The notes below the pieces were generated by a model. The model saw nothing but the letters and a program-made list of their open reading frames with translations. It was not told the DNA's origin and did no database searches. From NCBI GenBank assembly GCA_037833965.1, contig AP031353.1:12092501-12156500 (forward strand): 64,000 bases of DNA, given 5' to 3'. The position numbers and the translations under genes are program-made. This stretch comes from Marchantia polymorpha subsp. ruderalis. Its lineage: Eukaryota; Streptophyta; Marchantiopsida; Marchantiales; Marchantiaceae. Shown here piece after piece: positions 26,101 through 37,900 of this stretch (within the stretch, counting starts at the first letter, position 1; each line of letters starts with the position of its first letter).

Positions 26101-27800
26101 CTTTTAATGCCAGCGTACTTTTTTATCAAAGAATCACTAGAGCAGTGGCAACGTGACTATTCGAAACTTTCTTAGGTCTGTGCCAAGACATGTCGCCAGA
26201 TAATTATCGAATTGTAATGTCTACTAGCGTGCTGGATTATTCATTGTCGCCGGTAGTGCTCATATGTTGTCTGTCACCTTCAGATGTGGTGTTGAGCCAA
26301 GTTTCTGCACTGTCAGTCTCACTTTTGAGGAGACCCAGCCTTGCCTTGAACAATGGAATATCAAGCAGTTACGATGTTTTCTACCTTCTACCTCCTCACT
26401 CTAGTGTTTATGCTGAAGCATACTGAAAGTTGAAATAGTGTTATCATCACGGACGTTTTTTAATCCTACGCTGCTATGGCATTTTTGCATTCCAAATCGA
26501 TGTATATGAACTTCGAATGACTAGGCCTTTCGTATGTATGAAAATAATATACCTTCGTCTGTGATGGTGTTCCTCATTGCTTTTGAGAGCTTCTTCATGG
26601 ATGTTTGTAAGTAGTAGCTTTTTCCTGATCTTACTAAATTTTAAGGTCCTTTTTGATGTGAAGGGGCGGCCATATCTTATTTCACTATAACCTTTTGTCG
26701 CATGGGACAAACTGAGTGTTGGTACATTCAAGATTAGGACTTTGTAGAGGTGTCACAGTGGCGAATAAAGATGGATGAAGTTCGAGTGGGATCCGATGCC
26801 TCTCGTGTTGAGGCTCAATCGGGGTCCTACACTTACCCACCATGTTTTTGCTGCAAGCTGTGGTTTTACTGCGAAGCTACGCACGGCGGGGTGAACAATA
26901 ATATTGACAAGAAAACGAGTTGAGTTTGTCGCAAGTTTGTGGATGGAAAGGATGGACTACAAGAAGGTCAAAATCTTAAAGTGTAGAGCAATTTCTGTCT
27001 GATCGTCCACTGTATTAGTTGCGATCTTCATTTTTCAAAAAAGTCAATTGTGGTCATGCGGACGGTCACTTTAAATTCCAGTCGGGAAACGATTGTTGGT
27101 TACGAAACAATCGCGTACGTAGCTTGCGAGGTTCAAGCTTTCGCTTGTCGTCGTTGTGTAGTACCGTCTCGGGTGTTAGTGGAAATGTAAAATACGCTTC
27201 ATCTACTACGGTCTTAATGTTGCAGCTATGCTATCCATGATGATATGTCATTTTAACTCGGCCCCATCTTTGGACATATCGTAACATGTACATAAGGTTA
27301 CAAGTGTTTGACGAAATTATTATGTCTAATGGAATATCGTGTGTAACAAATATACTAGTGGAACAACTCCGTATATGAAAGTAAGTGTAGCAGGTGTATC
27401 GAGTCCTCGTGAGAGATACATAAGAGGGCCAGGGGTGATACTTTTCCTATATGCTTATAGTTTTCGTTGTACGTTTTGATTTACTATATTTTCAAAATGT
27501 AATTAATAGATCACTAAAATGCATTTTTATTGGAGTTGTTAACCGCGAGAAGGATGTGGCTCTATCGGAGCTGGAAAGTAGCGACATTACACTTCTTGAC
27601 CATTTGTGCTTTTCATAGCTTAATAGAGAATATGCTACCAATTTTCTTGATAACAGTCAATTTTTCAATCTATGATGTTTTAACTGCTAAAGCCACTCCT
27701 AAGATAGTCTGCATCGTAATTGTTCCATGAAATGTAGCTCATAACTTCAGTTTACAAACGTTCGAATGTTTTTCATATCAGCTTAAAGCTTTCAGTGGTC
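23173..27800. other. Cyclin-L 3' flank and unassigned stretch
   Basis: The first few hundred bases should hold the cyclin-L 3' UTR. The rest has balanced composition but only short frames, none recognisable. I looked for spliced exons on both strands and found none I could support. Non-coding transcripts or unknown small genes cannot be excluded. Confidence 0.4.
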
Positions 27801-30800
27801 CAAGTTTGAACAATTCGCTAGCATTCAAAACTAACCCTTCAAACAAAAGTGCAAGAATTATTCATCTTTCATATGCATTCAATTGACGAGGCAATGGCAA
27901 TGTAGTGTGAATGTGTACCATAGATGAGATACTATTAGTGTTGCTGAGATATAAAGTTTTGATTCTGTTTAAGTAGTATACTTCTAATATATATCCGTGC
28001 AATTATTTATATATATATATATGATCATTGTTAAGTTCATCATGTTAAACTTCACTTCCTGAAAGTGAAGTTTTCAAGAATATGCTGTTATGAGAAATCT
28101 CTAATTAAATGATGAATGAAATAGCAGCAATAAATCTCTAACTGTTGCCAATTTATAATATGATAATTAAAAAAAATAAGTTTATATATTCTTGCCAAAT
28201 CTTTCTATTATTAAGAACGGCTAGTTCTAGGGTTAGGTGTTTGGAGTATGTAGTGTTAAACGATGTAGATGACTCTAATATCTTAAAAATGTTGTAATTT
28301 CTTTGCAGTAAGAATTTATATTATTTAAAATTAAATCTAAATTTATTAAATATCATAACAAATGAAGAATATGTATCATCATCAAATTTTATTGTAGATG
28401 ATTTATAAAAAGATATGTGATTGATTGATATGATGAAAATAATCGAAGATGTATTATTATATTTCTATCATCATTTAATTGATTTCTAAGATTTTGAATG
28501 TTGATTAACATATAGTCCAAAATATCAATGCGATCTTGAATTTTTAAACCATACTGTTATATGACATACAATTTAGACATATGCATCATAAAAATGTCAT
28601 TCAAGATTTTCAAACAATAATATTGATCAGTTTATTTAAAATTCAAAATATAATACAACAATGTTTATATATTGCTTTGCTTACTACAATATATCTTTCA
28701 ATTTTTTGTGGTTAAAATTGAAAGATTGAGATTTCAATATCTTACAAAGATTTATAATTTTGAACTTGTTTTTGATTTATCTCTCCTAAAGCAATAAAAT
28801 TATATTCCTTCCATTTGGCTATGTGGTATACGATTTTTTAAATCCTCATGATTCTCATCTCATTAAATTTGCTCTTGAAATTCAATTTTTGTGTTGTTTC
28901 TTCTTGATTTATTTTTTCTTTTTCACTCATATGATAAATTTATTATCTATATAACTATCTAACTCTCCACTTTAAGACAAGAGAACGTGATGTCTTGAAC
29001 ACAATCAGATTTATGTATGTTTTGAAGAAACATTACAAATTACATGTCAACATCTTGTATTAGATTCATGTAATTAAAAACTTATAAGATAAATAATATA
29101 TATATTATGCTTTATTCCACAAAATGCATGACAAGAAGTTTCAATTCATGATCATTCCATTGTAGATTCTTTGATAAAGTAACTTTTTCAAGATTGAGCT
29201 TTTCTCATTATGGCAAGACTAAATTTTAGCACAAATTTAGTTGAAATCACATGCTGCAATCATCAAAATATTTCAATATGATGAATAATGCATGTATATA
29301 ACATTGTAATGCATCAATTTTGTATGTGTGTACATGTGCATTGATGACATTAATTAAAAAAACTACTTTATCATGCTATCAAAATGCATCTTTTTACTAT
29401 TTTAAAAACTTAAATTGGATAGTTGAAAATATTTCCACATCCATCATCATCAATATTTTTCATTTTTGAAAAATATTGAACTTGGACTTGGAAAATTACA
29501 TTATGTTGAACAAGAGTTTCATGTGTAAATTTTCATCATTTTTAAGCAAGGAGTACAAAAATGTTGAACACGAGTCTCATGTGCAGAGATTCATCATTTT
29601 TAAACAAAAGATTACATAAATAGTAAATGCAACGACTAATATTTTAACATTATCAAACATTGAAAGTTAATTGCAATGTAGGAGGGCAATCAAACTTTGT
29701 GGAACCAATTAAAAAGCAGTATTGTTGTCATATATGCTACACGGTCACTATAAGTACCTACATGAAGTGTGATTGAACTATGTTTCATCTCACCTAAACA
29801 TAAATTTGAATATAATTGCTCATAGGTTACAATAGCTCATTCATCCAACTTTTGTCACTCAAACCATCTCTCTTTCCGTCATACAAAGAAAATAAAATTG
29901 AAATTTGCATGTATAAAATCATATCATTGTGAATTCAAAGAAGTGATTATTGCAACATGTTTTTAAATTTTTCCATCTAGACAAGACATATGGCCAAACA
30001 TATTAATGTTTGGCCATATAAAATAAATTACACATTCTCTATATCTGCGTGATCTATTGTAATAGTAATAGTCGCATGTTTTTTTCATAGCATACGATGA
30101 GAGTAATAAACATTTTCATCAAACACAATGTCAAGAAAGATGACGTTTTCATTCCATTTCTAGTAGCAAGGATAAAAAAATCTCCATAATCAATCTTGAA
30201 TGACTTATTTATCTCTTCATGACATGAATATACAAGTCAAAGTGTATAGTCAAACATCATAGTAAAATTTTTCTTATTGGAATTTACATATTGAAAATTT
30301 ATTTGAGTATGTACATAATGGTGTGTGGATTTTTTTTTCAAAATACTTTTTCTCTGGGAAGTTATACAATGTATTATTTATTGCTGAATATCTAAGAATT
30401 GTGTGGAATTATTTTCTCACACAATTTTGAATTTTTTACAACTTTTTTATTTTAAAAAACTCAAGTTGAAACTTGGATTTAAAGATAAAACTAGTAGTTA
30501 TTTTTGTGAAAAAATAGTAGAATTAATCAAAGTATTATTCATTTTTTGTTTAATCATGATTAAATTTAGCTATGAAGTTTACACTTGGTGGAAGAAATAT
30601 GAAGCTTCTAGACTTTATGAGTGAATTTTACTATTTTGTATCATATCAAAGTCTAGATTCAAAGATATTGCTTTGATTTCAGGTTGATTTTGATTGGTGT
30701 GACTAACTATTATTATTTTCATTGCTTAGATTCAATCTAAAGTTGACATAATGACAATTGAAATTTCTATCAATTTCAAGTTCCTCAATAACATGTAATC
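27801..30800. other. A+T-rich gene-free block with a short tandem duplication
   Basis: Strongly A+T-rich, no long frames. An AT microsatellite lies near 28005-28021. It leads into the Copia remnant that starts near 30.81 kb and is probably the decayed upstream part of that element or of neighbouring ones. Confidence 0.45.
29513..29609 (+). repeat. Imperfect tandem duplication, two units of about 48 bases
   Basis: Both units start TGTTGAACA and share TTCATCATTTTTAA; they differ by several substitutions. It is a local duplication in A+T-rich DNA with no visible function. Confidence 0.65.
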
Positions 30801-30809
30801 ACCTCAACT

Positions 30810-31047
30810 AAGGTACAAAGAAGCTTTTGAATATTTAAAATAGACTGATGACATTTCCAAAAACATGTATGATCCATGTCTACACATGTTCAAAGTGAAT
30901 TATGAGATCTTCAATTTTATTATTTTAGTATCTTACATGGATGATATGTTTACGTTGGCAAAGAATCAATTCAATATCGACACATGCAAAAAGCATTTGA
31001 AGATAAAGACAAGACGATATTATATATGCCTATTCATTGAATTTTGA
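30810..31047 (+). pseudogene. Copia reverse transcriptase remnant
   Basis: The plus-strand frame 30865-31047 reads YDPCLHMFKVNYEIF, then SYMDDMFTLAKN and CKKHLK. This matches the block around the YVDDM active-site box of Copia reverse transcriptase, with Met for Val. Only this block survives. Downstream RNase H sequence resumes at about 32.64 kb, some 900 bases farther than expected. The gap contains an unidentified island (31.13-31.80 kb) and a MITE (32129-32340). Confidence 0.6.
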
Positions 31048-31129
31048 AGAAGAAAAAACGTATTATATAGCGGCAAAAAAAAATATATATTTTTTAGTGA
31101 AAAATAGAAAAATATAGGTAATAAAGTAT

Positions 31130-31800
31130 ATAAAGGAGTAAGCCCTGCCGTGACGGTTTAGACGGCGAATGGGGGGGGTTGGCCTATAACCTATCCTCAA
31201 CGGTTGGAACTAAAAGCAGTGTCCCCGAAAGGGAAATAAAGAATAAGAACAGGAATTTTTATTATTATTTATCTGAACATAACAGATAAGGAACAGGAAA
31301 TAAATACATAAAAGTAAGTCTTTCTTATGGATGGCGCGTCGGACGGCAGCCGGGAGGACTGAAAACAATGAGATAAAGCCTCTCTTTGTAAATCTTTCAT
31401 TTTAATCCGGTGATTTAGATGGAAATGATAATTTACATCATATAGAAAATATGTATATGATCAAATCATATACATATATGAATGATCCAAATGAAGTAAG
31501 GATCAAGTCGATTGATAGACTATCAACATTATTATTATTATCCAGTAAAATGAATGATCCAAATAAGGTCATTATCTGAATGATAGAGAAATCAACACGA
31601 GGATGGGGTTAATTATGAGGATCCTCGATCATCATAATTAACTTGATGATCAAGGATATTGAAAGGATATATCTGTATATATATATGAATCTTAATCCTC
31701 ATGTTGATAATTATAATCACGATGATCATAATTCAATTATGATCATCGTGATCATAGGCTTGGCTACACCCCCGTGGAGACTACGCTTCTAGTGAGAACT
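31130..31800. other. Unidentified structured, G+C-richer island inside the Copia remnant
   Basis: In the midst of A+T-rich debris, 31141-31250 and 31330-31365 are abruptly G+C-rich, with a stem GCCGT/ACGGC (31147-31166) and a CCC-GAAA-GGG hairpin near 31222-31233. The A+T-rich remainder is packed with strong inverted repeats: a 7-bp stem near 31269-31289; 13-bp perfect arms at 31449-31461 and 31465-31477; 14-bp arms (one mismatch) at 31591-31604 and 31695-31708 enclosing 11-bp perfect arms at 31608-31618 and 31632-31642; and 18-bp perfect arms at 31716-31733 and 31735-31752 with a one-base loop. It ends near a GGCTTGGCTACACCCC motif at 31757. No frame is open. GNRA-capped short stems with long A+T-rich outer hairpins recall group I or II introns, but I could not match their conserved core, so no family is assigned. 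Confidence 0.6.
31716..31752. repeat. Perfect 18-bp-arm hairpin with one-base loop
   Basis: ATCACGATGATCATAATT is followed by a single C and its exact reverse complement. It is the strongest hairpin of the island at 31.13-31.80 kb. Confidence 0.9.
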
Positions 31801-32128
31801 ATGATTAAATCAAGGCAATTATGTACAATATATGTGTTTGAGAGATTTAACATGATAAAATTTTAAAGAAATTTATAATTCTTTGACAACACGTTTCAAA
31901 CTTTTTATAGCTTTATTTTTTAATTGATGCCATTGAAAAGTAAGAGATGTCATTAATTTTTTATTACAAAGTCAAAAATAGCCTTATCTCTTTGATGCGC
32001 AAGACTTCATAATGCTTTAACTAAGAGCAAGGTGAGAAGATACATGTCAAGTCCAATATGCATTTAGATTGCATTGTAATTTAGACATTAAGATATGTGA
32101 ATAGTAATAAGGATTATGATATGTTTTA

Positions 32129-32340
32129 AAGGAGCGGCTAGTTTTACCTCATTTAAAACTAATTATACCTCACCTAGTCTAATCTTTCCATTTTTAGCAC
32201 TACTTCTTCCCGTTTTTCTATGCCTGCGAAGACTATATCGCACGTTTGGTCTACATTTGCATGATATTGACCAAACCAATATCTCTCTTCTGACTGTGAG
32301 GTATAATTAGCGTTAAGTGAGGTATAACTAATCACTCCTT
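32129..32340. mobile_element. MITE of 212 bp with 45-bp terminal inverted repeats
   Basis: The left end 32129-32173 starts AAGGAGCGGCTAG and the right end 32296-32340 finishes CTAATCACTCCTT; over 45 bases they are reverse complements with about six mismatches. Each end contains ACCTCA twice, a subterminal repeat pattern often used as a transposase binding site. The interior of about 120 bases is non-coding although a frame is open across it. The flanks (…TTTTA and ATTTT…) do not give a clear target duplication, so the superfamily is unknown. It lies within the gap between the Copia RT and RNase H remnants. Confidence 0.78.
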
Positions 32341-32639
32341 ATTTTTTGATGTCATATTGATCAATTTCAAAACCTTTCCAGTATACATTATGCTATTTAT
32401 AAAAAAAATCTAGACAAGATAAATTATATAAGTAGGTATGAATTTAGATTAGATGATGAATGCATTAGTTGAAAATCTACTTTGCAAAAATGAATAGCAA
32501 AGTTTACAATGGAAGCTATATATGTTGTGACATCAAAGTAGCAAGGTAAACTATTTGATTGAATAGGTTTTTCATTTGAGATTAAAACATGTAGTTTTGA
32601 AATAAATTACAATTTGTTGTAAATAAAATGATGAAATTG

Positions 32640-32850
32640 AATAAATCACATTGACATCACATTTCACTTTATTAGAGATTTAAATTCTAATAAAATATTT
32701 GAGCTAATCAAGATTGATGATAAATTCAATCAAGTTTGATGCATTAATCAAAATTATTTGTTTGAAGAGTTTTATGATACAATGTGTTATTTAAAATGAG
32801 AAGTACAAGTAATTTTTTTTCATTCTATCTATATATTTTTATTTTCTTTT
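32640..32850 (+). pseudogene. Copia RNase H / pol C-terminus remnant
   Basis: The plus strand reads ITFHFIRDLNSNKIFELIK across about 32652-32710, corresponding to the KYHFIRE block and following residues of Copia RNase H. It then reads IKIICLKSF, matching the last conserved block. The DNA around 32745-32830 closely resembles 13575-13670 (shared ATCAAAATTATTTGTTTG, GAGTTTTA and AGAAGTACAAGTA). Together with the RT piece at 30.8 kb it defines one interrupted plus-strand element. Confidence 0.55.
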
Positions 32851-33183
32851 ATTGTGACTACGGCTTAGTTTAAATTAGTTATAGTTTTCAAAGTATGCTA
32901 TGTTGGTATTTTTTTTTAAGATTTTATAAGTTATGAAGAATTATGTCTCCATCACATGAGTTAATGTGAAAGTTAAATCATGTCAGTAGTGTTGTTGATT
33001 GTAGCACATACGCAAACACTAAAGCGCAAATCTGCATATGTGCGGTGTTGACTACTTATGGCGACAAAACCTAGCTCGTCGTCTCAAACACTACACCAAT
33101 TTCAATGCTTAGTGTTACCGTGGTAGTCCCACGACAATATTATAATTAGGTTTCTCCCTCACTTTGGATTTCTAAAATCTATA

Positions 33184-33530
33184 GTTGAGGAGGAGATTGT
33201 TAGTATTAACTTAGCTCTAGTTTAACTCTAATCATGGTTTGGGTTTTACTTTACACTAAAAACGATAGCTCTTGAGATATGTTGAGGAAGACACAACTCA
33301 ACTCTATCATGAACATCATAGAGTGATGGACATGTTACTAATTTCAAAATTGCTATTAAAAAACAAATGTTACGGAATTCCAAGTATGTATTTGAAAATG
33401 ATACGGACAAGACCAAATGAACCACTAATGCATGACATGGATGTGCAATAACTTTTGGTGTGGTGTAGTGTAAAATACAACAGTAAATATGAAGTGTATG
33501 TTTCTTAATGTTTAAGATCACCAAGAATTC
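33184..33530 (+). repeat. Probable Copia polypurine tract and start of its 3' LTR
   Basis: A purine run, TGAGGAGGAGATTG, is followed by TGTTAGTATTAACTTAGC at 33198. This is the usual layout where a Copia element's polypurine tract meets the TG of the 3' LTR, in the right place and orientation relative to the pol remnants at 30.8 and 32.6 kb. I could not find the LTR's end or its 5' partner, so the right limit is nominal. Confidence 0.4.
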
Positions 33531-36500
33531 ACCTCTAATTAGAAGACCATGTTAGGAAAATATATGTTGAATTTATTATTTTTTGTACTAAAAGCACATG
33601 GATAGAATATATAAAAAACGGGAAATAAAAAATAAAATGCCTGCATTTTAAAGTTAAGTTGAAGCCATGTCAAATTTCATCATCCGGTCAAGAAGATGCT
33701 CATATCAATGCACCATCTAGTCATCTTAATGCTAACTCTTGCTCTTAGTAGTCTCGTGTCGTATCATTTTTCCATTTCTGTTGCTATCTAATGTGTTCTT
33801 TAGACATCCTTGCTATCGCTATTCTTTAGACTCGACTTGTTCTGTGATTGCCATCCATTTCATCTTTTTTGATCACATGGCCAATGACTCTTATCTCCAC
33901 CATCCTCTTATTGTTTCAATTTTGTTATTTCCATCCATCCATCCATCGGCCACTTAGTCATTTCCTACTGTACTTGCTGCTTTCATCTAGTTTATGTTCC
34001 TGGCCTGCATTCGCTCTAAGATGCTTTGCCGAATCAAATGAGAACTCTTTCTTGAAACAACGGTCAATCTTCTCGGAGTTGCTACTCCTTTTACTTGCAC
34101 TTTCCTCCTCCATGCGCAATAATTGCGCGCATGCATGGTGCACCATTTTTTAAAGAGGGTGGTCCAAGAAACAGTTACACGAACTGTACAACAATTTTAA
34201 AGTAAAATTATCGTTTGATCAAGTAACATCTTCATCTCTAAGTTTTCAAAAAGATAGATGCCCATGACACATAAATGAAAGTATTTTCAACATTCATACT
34301 TATTTCAAATCAATCCTGATGGATAATCTGAAAGCGGTTAATGCATATGACTTATTTATAAGAATGTTGCGACATCACAATATCACCGGATAGAAGCTAG
34401 AAGATTTCCTTATTTTAATTTTATCAACAGACTTTACAGGAAAAAGCCTAGTACGACCCAGCACTTTAGAATCAAACAACAAAATGATTCCTCTCATCAC
34501 ACTTTAACAAACTCCTAAAATAAGTGTAGGCATGTGCATCAAGAACGGGCAAATAATGATATATTAACCCAAAGTCATTCTTTTTAGATAATATTTCAAG
34601 ACCTGAAATAGAAATCCAGGTCCAGTATTGGATGTAAAATGCGTGGATGAAATTCAGATGGATAAAACAGATTCTTATTTGTTATTTAATATATGCATGA
34701 TTGTTGACCAGCCATATATGAAGGATGAAATACACTGTTCTAACATGTTCGTTGAACTTTTCATATAACCTACACCGTCGGCATGTGTAACCTATGACAA
34801 TGTTATCCAATCCCCTACTTAGAATCTCTAAAATTTAGCTCTCAGCTTTCTATGTCAAGTACAATTCTTTTTACTATGAAAGTGACACCATAGTGAAAAG
34901 AAGAAAAACAAACAAATTAAGAATTCGATGAATTATCCTTCATCGAATTATGTAACAAGCTATCAAGCAATAAGAACAAAATTTTCATTTAGCCTTATGA
35001 TGTATTGCACAAGGAAGACTATGGAATAACCTTAAATGATATCTTAGATAGAGCCTCAGTACCGGTCTCTGAGTTTTATCAACGGACCAAATCTGCTAGA
35101 GTCTCAGATATTGCCTCTGGCCCAGTCTCCAAAAAGCCTACGATATATCCTGCTTGAGATGTTTTTCACTTTCAAGGTCCAATTTGTGTACTGTACTGGT
35201 ACCTTCTTCAGAGTACCCGAAGTCTCTTTCATTAATATCACTTCTTTGATATTCAGAACAACGTTGTAACAATCACCGAACTTCTGCTCTAGATGTATCA
35301 CTATTACCTTCTGTACATTTTGTTGTACAGAAGTCTCAGCTTTATATCATTTTCATTTATAGAGAAATCTAAGTTAAAACCACCTAACATAACACTCCTG
35401 ACATTGTATTATCACGAATTCAAAATTCAGCCAAAGTATCAACTCCACCTTCTTGGCGATCCAACATTTTGATACAATTACTATTGGCTAGGAGAATGTT
35501 CTGACCTGTGTTTTCATAGAAATACAAGCAATCTGTATACAAACTTGGTGGCTCAAGCTTGCTAGAATGACTATTGGCTATGTGTGTATTCCGACATGTA
35601 TTTCTAAAAGAAACAAGCAATATACGTAGAAAAATCATGGCCATGATTTCAAACAGATACCCTTACCTGGAACCCGAATTTTGAGGTTACTGATGACATT
35701 TTATTATTGATGATTGAACCGTACTCAAATCCTAACCCTAAATGCAGAGACAAACTGACTCCATAATAATTTATTTTATGACAATCGATGTAATTGTATG
35801 TTTCTTGAATGTCGATGTGACGTTTCTCCTTATACCAATTAATCGATCCATATTTTCTGGTACCTCTTTCTCTTCAGATTCTTTAGATGTTTAAAGACAA
35901 TGACACAACTTACACGGTGTGCTCAAATCATGCTCAATATCGGATGGTCAAATTGTTTAATCTATTGATAGGAAAAAAAGCACAATAAGTCAATACGGAA
36001 CTATCATATATTTCCTTGCAACTCAACACTACACCTCACATCAAGAAAGTTTGACTAGGTTAACCGAAATCTAATAACAGTCATAACTCTTAATTCTAAT
36101 ATCCATAATATACAACTTGATAGTTATAATTCGATCGGAGTGTTTAATCGTAGAAAAAATGGGGAGAAAAAAACAAGACTCATTTGATTAATAGAGATAA
36201 ATCAGTTTAAGCAATGAAAATAAAACTTCACTCATATTTCTCTATATAAGTCTTCGTAGTGTTTACTTAGTAACCTGATTGACCCAAATTGAGAAAGCAA
36301 TAGAAACTTTATTCTCTCTCCACATTCTGGAATAGAATGTAGAGAGTGATGTGGCGCACAAGATGAATCTTAAAAGCTAAAGAGAAGGAATAGAGATGAA
36401 TCAGTAAAGCAGTACGGTCTCAGTAAAGTAAACTCGGGTGTCAGCCACAGTGTGGCTCCAGAAATGAAAGAACCTTGAAGAACTCTGCAAGTTGCAAAGA

Positions 36501-37900
36501 GCAAGCTGGTTTTCTTGTTGGCTCAAGTCACATACTGCTACCACCTCGTGATCAAATCGAGGACTTACTTCCTTACTAGTAAATCTATGGGGTGTTTTCA
36601 TAATCTAAACACAATACTGTACGGTGATCCAGTTTAATGATTTATGGTTAACGGTAGGAAGTGATACTGAAAAAGGCACCCCCTAAATGTTATGGATTAG
36701 ACACCATCCCCGTCTGAGTCATGACCTGTGTATACATTTCAAGAGAACCTATTTCTTCTGGATCTATACTACTTAGCCTGTTCAGCAGTAAAACCTTGTG
36801 CCAACGGTGAATGGGTTTTATGGGAATTTACCAAGTCCTATCCAATATTCTATGTGTCTATATATGTAACAATGGATTTTGAAAATTAACTCATCATTAC
36901 TATGTTGTTAAAATCAACATTCGATGCGATGTCGATGAGCTCTTCAGATAGTCATGTCGGCAAGTTTCTCTTGTGGAATATTGGAGCCTTATTCAGTATT
37001 CGGAAAGGCATTCATCTCTCAAACATATGAACATCCAACTTGGCCGCTATTTCAGGACTAATTTATGAACATATGCCATGTTGGCATGTAAACAAAGACG
37101 TTCGTACATATGGAAACCCGTGTCTAAGAAGTAACTTGGCGAATTCAATTACGGACCTCAAGCAGCGCTGGGCTCCTTGACTATATGCAGAGGACCCTAA
37201 GCTCAATGGAAACGGTCAGACCATCAGGTGTCAAGCGTGGATTCAGCAGTCAATGTTGGATATATTTCACATTCTTAATTCTGGCTTCTCGAAGCGATGC
37301 TATTTCTACACAATTGAATGAATATTGCAGCTCACGAGAGTCCAATAACACATAAAAAACGGTCAGCTGCAATAACGAAACTCTAGCCTGTCATTCTTTT
37401 TCGGTCTTAAATCGAGAAAATCGTCTGGCATGCACGACAGACACATACAACAGTATTGATCATGAAATTTTCAGCTGGTCTACGCACTCCCGAGATGGAA
37501 TCTGCTGTCGCGCTATGGCTGTGTTCTCCCCTTTCAAAACATCCAGTCTCGAACCCTGTCCGGATGCTTAAAAAATTTCTTCTGACTTTGATGCTATCGG
37601 TCAGTTCATCTTTATCATCTCCTTCATATCTAAGGTTTTAACCTGTGGCCTGCTTCTTACCATAATCGTGTCGGGAAGTGTAACAGGAGCAACTATTGTT
37701 TTAAGAAGTAGTTCTGTTGTAACCCGTACTTTATTTCAGTATCTGCCTGTCAGTTGTGAAGATCAAGGTCTCATCGTCAATTCTGTGACACGTGTATCTT
37801 CATGCAGTGTGATAGTCCGTTTCACAATCGCCATATACTGAAAATATTGAGACTGTAAATATGAGCAACCTCTTTCTACACTCTTATCTCGGCTTTACAT
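33531..37900. other. Mostly A+T-rich gene-free stretch
   Basis: Only short, unrecognised frames are present. A small CATC tandem run sits near 33936-33950, and an imperfect hairpin built from CTCTC…CATTCT and AGAATG…GAGAG lies near 36312-36343. I see no gene. Confidence 0.4.

Noticed and set aside
30403..30624. Plus-strand open frame of 73 codons in A+T-rich DNA
   Set aside because: Lys/Phe/Leu-rich translation typical of random A+T-rich sequence, without any known motif.
31130..31800. Assignment of the structured island as a group I or group II intron
   Set aside because: I could not align a group I P-Q-R-S core or a group II domain V, and no plausible exon junction exists, so the family is left open.
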